NCBI GenBank assembly: GCA_024220525.1
Contig: JAMYWO010000368.1
Location: 20,325 to 34,869 of the forward strand
Length of the DNA: 14,545 nt
Origin: Cochliopodium minus
Lineage: Eukaryota; Discosea; Himatismenida; Cochliopodiidae
Reading direction: 5' to 3'
The notes under the pieces were generated by a model. It made no database searches, was not told where the DNA came from, and saw nothing but the letters and a program-made list of their open reading frames with translations. A program made the position numbers and the translations under genes. Shown here one piece after another: positions 8,701-14,545 of this stretch; positions within the stretch are counted from its first letter, which is position 1, and every line of letters starts with the position of its first letter.

Positions 8701-11700
8701 ATTTTTATTTTTAGTTTTATTTTTATTTTTATTTTTATTTTTATTTTTATTTTTATTTTTAAATTATTCTTGAATTAAATTTTTTTTTGAAATATCATTC
8801 TTAATTAAATTTCATATTTTTTAATTATTTTTTTTTTAGAACGTACTTCTTTTAATTATGGAAAAAATGTAAATGAGGTAATAGATGAGGAAGGTAAAAA
8901 GGGAGATGAAGTTATTAGACAGAGAAGCGACCAAAGATTAAACAGGGAGTCTTCCGATAGTAGCAACATGAAAGAAGTGAAGAGTAAGGAAAATCAAACA
9001 GATATAAAGTTGATCAAAGTAATGAAAGGTAAAGGAAATTGATAAAAAAATCAAATTAAAAAATAACAATGAAATAAATAATGATTAAACTTAATTTTTA
9101 ATAATTCTTAATTTTTATTTTAAAATTTAAATTTTTTTTTAAATTAAAAAACAAAAGTAAAAATCTTAATTTTAAACATTTTTTTAATAATGAATTTAAT
9201 AACATTTTAAAAATATATAAATTTTTCTTTTTTTTTAAAAAAATAAATTTATTTTAGTTTTGCACTCTTGGATGAAATGCAGAAATTACATTTACGACGT
9301 TTTTACCTTGGAAACAGGACTAAAAGGCAAGTTAGAAAAGTGGGTTCCCAACCTCTGCATCAACAACCCCATCATGAGATCCAAGCTCATGTTCGAAGTG
9401 AAGCTAAGGTGTGAAAACAACGATAAGGAAAACATCCCCATCTTGGACGAGGACATCGTTGCGGATCATTCGGAGTTTATTTCCAATTTTTTCACTTACA
9501 CTCCCATTTTCATTGCTAAACAAATTACTATTGTTGAGCATCATTTGTTGGCTTCTATTCAACCCCAAGAGGTATTTAATATTATTTTAATTTTAAATAT
9601 TTTTTCTGAATTTTTTATTTTATTTTTTATTTTTTATTTTCAATATTCTTTTCAATTTTTTCTTTTTTATTTAAATATTTTATTTTTTATTTTTTATTTC
9701 AAATTTTTTATTTCAAATTTTTATTTTTTATTTTTATTTCAAAATTTTAAATTTGATTGTTTCATTTATTTCTTATTTCTTATTTTTTATTTTTGGCTCT
9801 TTTTAGTATTTTTGTTTTTGTTTTTAGTTGATTTACTAATTTTCTATTTTTCAATTCTTTTTAGTTTATTGGACAGAAATGGAATAAAAAAGAAGACAAG
9901 ATAAAGCTTCAACAAGCCCAAAACATAACAAAAAACATCAACAAGTTCAACCATTTCTTCAACTGGGGAGTTACACTCATCATCCTTTCCAAAAACCAGG
10001 AAGAAAGAAATTTTAGAGCAAATTTTTTTGGAAAAGTTTTGAAACAATCTGTAACATTTTTTTTTTTCAAAACTTTTGTGTATTTTAAATTATAAATTAA
10101 TTTTTTTTTTATTTTATCAATTTTTAAATTTTAATTACAAGATTTTTTTTTTGATGTTTTTCATTTGTATTTTAATTAATTTTTATTTTTGTATTTATTT
10201 TTCATTTTTCATTTTTCATTTTTTATTTTTAAAAATTTTTATTATTTTTATTTTTTCAACATTTTAAATTGATTTCCATTGAAAAAATTATTTAATTATA
10301 TTTCTCTCTTTTGCTTATTCCGTTTTGGAAATTTTAAAATGATTTTGATTTTGATTTTTAATTTACATATATTTTATTTTTTTTGATTTAATGTTCATTT
10401 TTACAATTAAAGTTAAAATTCAACAATCTTAACGCAGCGACATGGTTGAATGCAGTTTTGAGTTCAACGCCTATCTACACTTTGGCTAAGGCGAATTTGA
10501 TAGAGCTAGATAACAAGACCCAAACTACTCTCAATAATTTTGCCAAGTTCAGCGAGTTAAACAATTCTCTTTACAGAGAAACTTTAAATAAATTAGTAAA
10601 GGAGAAATTGCCTGGTAAAAAAAATATAATAAAATCAAAAATAAAATCAAAAATAAAATCAAAAATCAAAATATTGAAATAAAATAAATCAAAAAAAATA
10701 AAAATAAAATATAATAAAATCAAAATAAAATCAAATTAAAATTAAAATTAAAATCAAAATAAAATCAAAAATAAAAAAACTCATAATAAAAATTAAAATT
10801 AAAATAAATAAATAAATAATAATTTAAAAGAAATAAGAAATAATTAATTCTCCGAATAAAAAAATTAATCTAATTAAAGGAATACCTTACATCGGAATTC
10901 ACTTGTCGGATCTAACTTTCATGGAAGACGGTTCTCAAACTTTTATGTCTAACGAAAAAATGAAGAAAAAAGAGCCCTCCACCCCCGAGCTCAAAGTAAA
11001 GATCCAAAGCCTCCCAAACAACACCTCCAGCACAAACATTACCCCAGGTTCATTTTCTTTAAAAAAATAATTTTTATTTTTATTTATAAATTGGTTTATT
11101 TTTATTTTTATTTTTTATTTTTTATTTTTTATTTTATTTTATTTTTCGTTTTATTTTATTATTTTATTAATTTTCTACTTTTTTATATTTTATATTTTAT
11201 TTTTTATTATTTTATTTATTTTATTTTATTTTTATTTATTTTATTTTTATTTTATTTTTTATTTTTTATTTTTTATTTTTTAGAGGAGAATTCCAATTCG
11301 AGGGTTTCTCAGAAACATTCTTCGCCTCAGAGCGTTTATGATGATCAAAGGGTCAATTTTGTTAAGATGAGGCAGCTTTACAAAATCATAAAGTTAATTT
11401 TGAAGTTGCAGAAGACTCCTTATCCCTTTGATGTTTACAAACCTTTCTACAATTATTTTTATCATATTCAAGGTTTTTATTATTTATTAATATTTATTTT
11501 TTATTTTTTATTTATTTTTATTTATTAATATTTATTTTGTATTTTTATTTTTATTTTTTTATTTTTATTTTTTTATTTTTATTTATTTTATATTATTATT
11601 TTTTAATTTTTTATTTTTTATTTTTTATTTTTTATTTTTTATTTTTTATTTTTTATTTTTTATTTTTTATTTTTTATTTTTTATTTTATTTTTTATTTTT

Positions 11701-12713
11701 TATTTTTTATTTTTTTATTTTTATTTTTGATTTTTTATTTTTAGTGATTTTACTTTATAATTGATTATTTTTATAAAAAAAAAATATCAAGGATTTGATA
11801 TGAAAACGCAAAGAGAAATAACAAAAAATATAGTGGAAGGAAAAAACAATTTTCAGTACATTAGGTACTTCAACGCCTTCCGATTCGACTTGAGCATCAA
11901 AAACAAAGAAGAATCAAGAACTGACAGAACCTCTTCTTTTTACGACAAAAAACTTGATTTACTCAATCAATGTGCATTATTTGGTAGAATATTTTTTTAA
12001 TTTTTAATTTTATTTTATTTTTTATTTTTATTTTTTATACATTTTTTATTTTATTGATTTTTTTTTATTTTTTTTTTCTTTTATTTTAATAAATTTTGAA
12101 TTTTTTATTTGTTTATTTAATTAATCATCAATTTTTTATTATAGGTACATCTTTTCTTGACGCAGAACCATTTGTTAATATAACTCCCACACAACTCCTG
12201 GGACTCCCTCCACCCATTCCAAAAAAGCCCAAAAACATCCTCAAACATCCCAAAAAAGCCACCAAAACCCAACCTCTTCAAGAACTCAACGAAGAAAGCA
12301 ACATAAATGACAATAATGACATTATAAACAACAATAATGATAATTTAAAAAATAATAATGAAAATAATGAAAATAAAAATAATGAAAATAATAATAATGA
12401 TTTTGATACAAAGAAAGATGTTATAATTAATGAAAACAATAACAATAAACGTCTTTTCAAGACCTTTGTCAAAAAAACTGTAAAAAACATCATCAAATCT
12501 TCTCACAATCTTGGCACCATTTCCACCGCAGAAACGAATAACTTCAATCACAACACCACAAATAATAATGTTCTTCCTAGCAACACAAACATTTTCAAAA
12601 ATCTCCCTAAAAAAGGTTTTGTAAAGAATCCTGTTAAAAAAATGGTGAATCCTATCAAATCTTTTCCTATCAAAGAGATCCCAAATGTACCCACAACCGA
12701 AAAAGAAAATTAA
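5767..12713 (+). CDS. RCC1-propeller / RasGEF fusion protein (coiled coil-RCC1-REM-CDC25), 14 exons
   Basis: Gene 4, 1300 residues. Exons: 5767-5934, 6129-6681, 6753-7148, 7310-7580, 7762-7988, 8298-8576, 8840-9028, 9258-9571, 9865-10050, 10413-10614, 10880-11047, 11284-11472, 11792-11983, 12145-12713. All 13 introns are GT...AG and phases agree at every join. Residues 5-58 form a coiled coil. About 174-530 is an RCC1-type propeller; visible blade turns are SWGDGELGQTG (195), YVWG (246), ITFGINKHNCLG (291), CFWG (349), FTCGNNTKNQLG (396) and YIWG (478). REM/RasGEF-N is split: GSIDALVKYL (542) and VLHSWMKCRNYIYDVF (695). CDC25 domain about 772-1122: FIAKQITIVEHHLLASIQPQE, FNNLNAATWL, PGIPYIGIHLSDLTF, LQKTPYPFD and the closing SFLDAEP. 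The tail is Pro- (LPPPIPKKPK), Asn- and Lys-rich. CDC25 domains load GTP onto Ras-family GTPases; that activity is inferred. It is probably cytosolic or membrane-associated. Confidence 0.92.
7228..7277 (+). repeat. Direct repeat pair, period 30, in intron 3 of gene 4
   Basis: ATATTTTTAATTTTAATCAA occurs at 7228-7247 and 7258-7277. It lies inside the intron between exons 3 and 4, shortly before the acceptor TTATAAG. Confidence 0.8.
8020..8075 (+). repeat. Perfect 28-bp tandem duplication in intron 5 of gene 4
   Basis: Two exact adjacent copies, 8020-8047 and 8048-8075, each beginning TTTATTTTTGATTTTT and ending AACAATTAAATA. They lie just after the exon 5 donor (7989). This is a recent slippage or duplication product in non-coding sequence. 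Confidence 0.9.
8638..8776 (+). repeat. Hexamer (ATTTTT)n tract flanked by a 20-bp direct repeat, intron 6 of gene 4
   Basis: TTTTAAATTATTCTTGAATT occurs at 8638-8657 and 8757-8776, bracketing about 100 bases of ATTTTT/ATTTTTT units with occasional TTTTTAG interruptions. The layout looks like a local duplication with expansion of the simple repeat between the copies. Confidence 0.8.
10615..10879 (+). other. A-rich intron 10 of gene 4, reversed polarity
   Basis: Donor GTAAAA after LPG and acceptor AATTAAAG before IPYIGIHLSDLTF. The other introns of this gene are mostly T-rich on the sense strand. This one is made of AAAATC/AAAAAT units, the reverse-complement style. The first 60 or so bases also stay open in frame with exon 10 as a Lys/Ile-rich stretch until TAA at about 10680. 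Retention would truncate the protein inside the CDC25 domain. Confidence 0.7.
11048..11283 (+). repeat. T-rich intron 11 of gene 4 with ATTTT-type repeats
   Basis: This is nearly pure T and A with ATTTT, ATTTTT and ATTTTTT units, between donor GTTCAT and acceptor TTTTTTAG. Translation gives only Phe/Tyr/Leu/Ile strings, so it is not coding. Confidence 0.75.
11473..11791 (+). repeat. Intron 12 of gene 4 with long 7-base repeat tract
   Basis: Between exon 12 (ending HIQ) and exon 13 (GFDMKTQREI). From about 11607 to 11720 it is a near-perfect array of ATTTTTT units, with shorter hexamer stretches before and after. The acceptor TATCAAG follows an A-run, not the usual T-run. No gene is visible in it. 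Confidence 0.8.
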
Positions 12714-12967
12714 TTTATTAATAAAAAAAAAAATTATGTTTTTTATCAATCTTTTAAAATATATACCTTTGTTTTGATAGACAATATGTGATTGAGGATA
12801 AATATTTTGGATTGGAAAATTTGAAAAAGAGAAATCTTCACTCGAAGAACAATCAAATATTCTTAACATGAGTAACTTATCAATACTTCAATCTTGTTTA
12901 ATTAGAGAACAAATCAAAAGATTTTAAAAAGAAATCAAAAAAAAAATAAAAAAATTGTTGTCTAATC
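12714..12967. promoter_or_regulatory. Spacer between genes 4 and 5
   Basis: It carries a possible poly(A) signal for gene 4, AATAAA at 12720-12725, seven bases after the stop, and by position the gene 5 promoter. Bases 12752-12860 contain a less A/T-biased, coding-looking open stretch (plus strand VIEDKYFGLENLKKRNL, no usable start). It may be an unassigned exon or an old remnant. No convincing TATA element was singled out. Confidence 0.35.
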
Positions 12968-14444
12968 ATGGATCAACAAAATAGAAAGGGTTCAAGATCG
13001 AAATATATGGCACAAATATGTTGGTTTTATCAAATATATGATTCAAAATTTGAAATTTTTATTTATTTTACTTAAATATCAAAAAGATGACCTAAATGAA
13101 CTCAAAAATGCAGGAATAGATGTAGAAATGGAAAAGAATGTTGAAATGAATGGAAAAGATAAAGAAATTGATCCTATTAATGAGATAGAGAAAGAAAATG
13201 GAGAAATATCAGATAAAATTGAGCAAAATAACCATTCCAACAATACAATAAAGGAAAGAAAAGGTAATATAAATTCTGGATTCAAAATATTCAAATTCAA
13301 TAACTTTAAATATCAAACCATATCTTCATAAAACTGAGAATATAAATTTTATATATTTTTATTATACAAGTGCCTTATAAAACAAGTATAAGATTGAACA
13401 ATCAAGAAATAATGGATAATAATAATAGAGTGGATATAATCAATAATGAGAATAAAACGAATATAATGGAAACATCATCAACAGAAGAAATAGAAGATCC
13501 TCCCAAATTGCCCTTATGGAATTCAAAATTGAAATTATCACCCTCAATGAAGAATCTCAAACTGGATATATTAGAATTGAAGCCCAAACAAACATCATCA
13601 CCAGAAACATTAATTTCTCCAAGATATAGGGTATCAACAATGACATCAAATCAAGATCTGCTCCCAAAATTAAAATTGAATTCAAACAATAATAATATCA
13701 ATAATAATGGAGAAGAAGATGTATATAATAATAGTAACAATAATAATATCAATAATAGAGGAGAGAATAGAAATAGTAATAACAATAATATTCATATTAG
13801 CAATAGAAATAATAATGGAAATATTAACAGAGAAGATAATCTTGAAAGAAAGGATAATCTTCCATCAACACCTCCCAAATTGCCACCAAAGATCCACACC
13901 AAAAAGATATCTTTTTCAGATCTTTTAATATCACCAAGATATAACGTCACCAAAAAAGAGGAGGAGAAAGGCGAGGAGATCTCACCCAACCTGGACGTAG
14001 AAAACAGAGAAAGATCCTCGCCATCATCAAACGAAGAAATCGACCCACCCAAAAAAAAGCCAGCAGTAAAAAGAAAAGCGACGACACACGGCCCTCCACA
14101 ACTACCACCAAAAGTAATCCTCACAAGAAACTCGGAGAATTCTCAAAGATCGGAGTATTCTCCTTATTCAGTGAAAAGAACGTTCAGCAACGAAGATTTG
14201 CACAAAAACGTCGTTCAAAAAAATTGGAACAACAAGATCGCTTCTCCTAACACCAGCTTCGAATCCATTTCTTTGTCTCCTGTCAATGGCAAGGACGTGG
14301 TTTTGTTGGAGAGGAGCTCTTCTCCTTCCAAGTTCGTCCTTCATCCTCCCTTGACTCGGTTCAGTGCTATAGACAACAAGCCTCATTATAATGATCTCAC
14401 TTCTTCACCTAAAATTGGGGAGTTTGATATCAACAATTATAAAA
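12968..14444 (+). CDS. Asn/Ser/Pro-rich low-complexity protein with PPxLPPK repeats, probably incomplete
   Basis: Gene 5. Proposed exons are 12968-13019, 13087-13263 and 13371-14444. Phases are 1 and 1, and the second intron has donor GTAATA and acceptor TATACAAG. The first intron uses a less usual GTTGGT donor, so the first 17 residues (MDQQNRKGSRSKYMAQI) are less certain. The third exon most likely ends at donor GTAATT (14445) and continues beyond the window; otherwise it reads on to TAA at 14458. The protein is charged and mostly disordered. Three related modules pair a Pro motif with a following SPRY/SPYS motif: DPPKLPLW (119) with LISPRYRV (157), TPPKLPPK (243) with LISPRYNV (263), and GPPQLPPK (317) with SPYSV (340). 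Residues 181-225 are Asn-rich. There are many S-P sites, and KKISFSDL and KRTFSNEDL look like kinase targets. Such Pro motifs are typical SH3 ligands; a scaffold role is inference. Family not recognised. Confidence 0.7.
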
Positions 14445-14458
14445 GTAATTTTTCTTAA

Positions 14459-14545
14459 TTTATGATTAATTTTTTATTATTTATTTTTTATTTTTTATTT
14501 TTTATTTTTTATTTTTTATTTTTTATTTTTTATTTTTTATTTTTT
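14459..14545 (+). repeat. Heptamer (ATTTTTT)n tract at right edge
   Basis: A near-perfect ATTTTTT array runs to the window end, straight after the gene 5 exon. It matches the intron style of gene 4, which supports reading 14445 onward as an intron and not as flanking DNA. Confidence 0.8.

Noticed and set aside
10615-10682. Lys/Ile-rich extension of exon 10
   Set aside because: It is simple-repeat intron sequence. Splicing at 10614/10880 restores the conserved PGIPYIGIHLSDLTF motif.
11091-11764. Phe/Tyr/Leu/Ile-rich open frames resembling membrane proteins
   Set aside because: They are translations of ATTTTT/ATTTTTT intron repeats, not coding.
12345-12869. 174-codon minus-strand frame, starting with an apparently decent N-terminus
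   Set aside because: It runs antisense through the Asn-rich last exon of gene 4, giving Ile/Phe strings. The short start region may be chance.
13792-14124. 110-codon minus-strand frame rich in Gly and Ser
   Set aside because: It is a shadow of the Pro/Ser-rich gene 5 exon read backwards.
14459-14545. Telomere-like repeat at the window end
   Set aside because: The ATTTTTT unit has no G-rich strand and the same array occurs inside an intron of gene 4.

Overview
This window is nuclear DNA from an A+T-rich, intron-dense eukaryotic microbe. Genes are interrupted by short GT...AG introns that are almost pure A/T. Coding exons carry runs of AAT (Asn) codons and Lys-rich stretches, and all reassembled reading frames use the standard stop codons. 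The style (Asn runs, RasGEF and RCC1 signalling proteins, T-rich introns) recalls free-living amoeboid protists. The exact lineage cannot be fixed from the sequence. At 13 introns, the main gene is more intron-rich than a typical Dictyostelium gene.

Five protein-coding genes can be rebuilt by joining exons with matching splice phase. On the minus strand, from left to right: gene 1 (1-1456, 3' end outside the window), a secreted or membrane-anchored PQQ-like beta-propeller protein; gene 2 (1527-3998), an 8-exon gene of 558 codons with no recognised family; gene 3 (4140-5620), a 3-exon gene of 435 codons with a very Lys-rich tail and no recognised family. On the plus strand: gene 4 (5767-12713), a 14-exon gene encoding a 1300-residue fusion of coiled coil, RCC1-type beta-propeller, REM (RasGEF-N) and CDC25-type RasGEF; gene 5 (12968-14444 and possibly beyond), a low-complexity Asn-, Ser- and Pro-rich protein with repeated PPxLPPK modules, probably cut off at the right edge.

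Genes 3 and 4 are divergently arranged around a 146-base spacer. Genes 1, 2 and 3 lie head-to-tail with gaps of 70 and 141 bases. Genes 4 and 5 lie head-to-tail with a 254-base gap. The spaces within genes are filled by T-rich introns (on the sense strand) containing 6- and 7-base period tracts and small direct duplications.

The central item is gene 4, a probable Ras-family GTPase activator whose exchange domain is joined to an RCC1 propeller. Its Pro-rich tail and the Pro-rich repeats of gene 5 next door suggest, as inference only, that both could bind SH3-type adaptors. No tRNA, rRNA, transposon ORF or CRISPR array was found.
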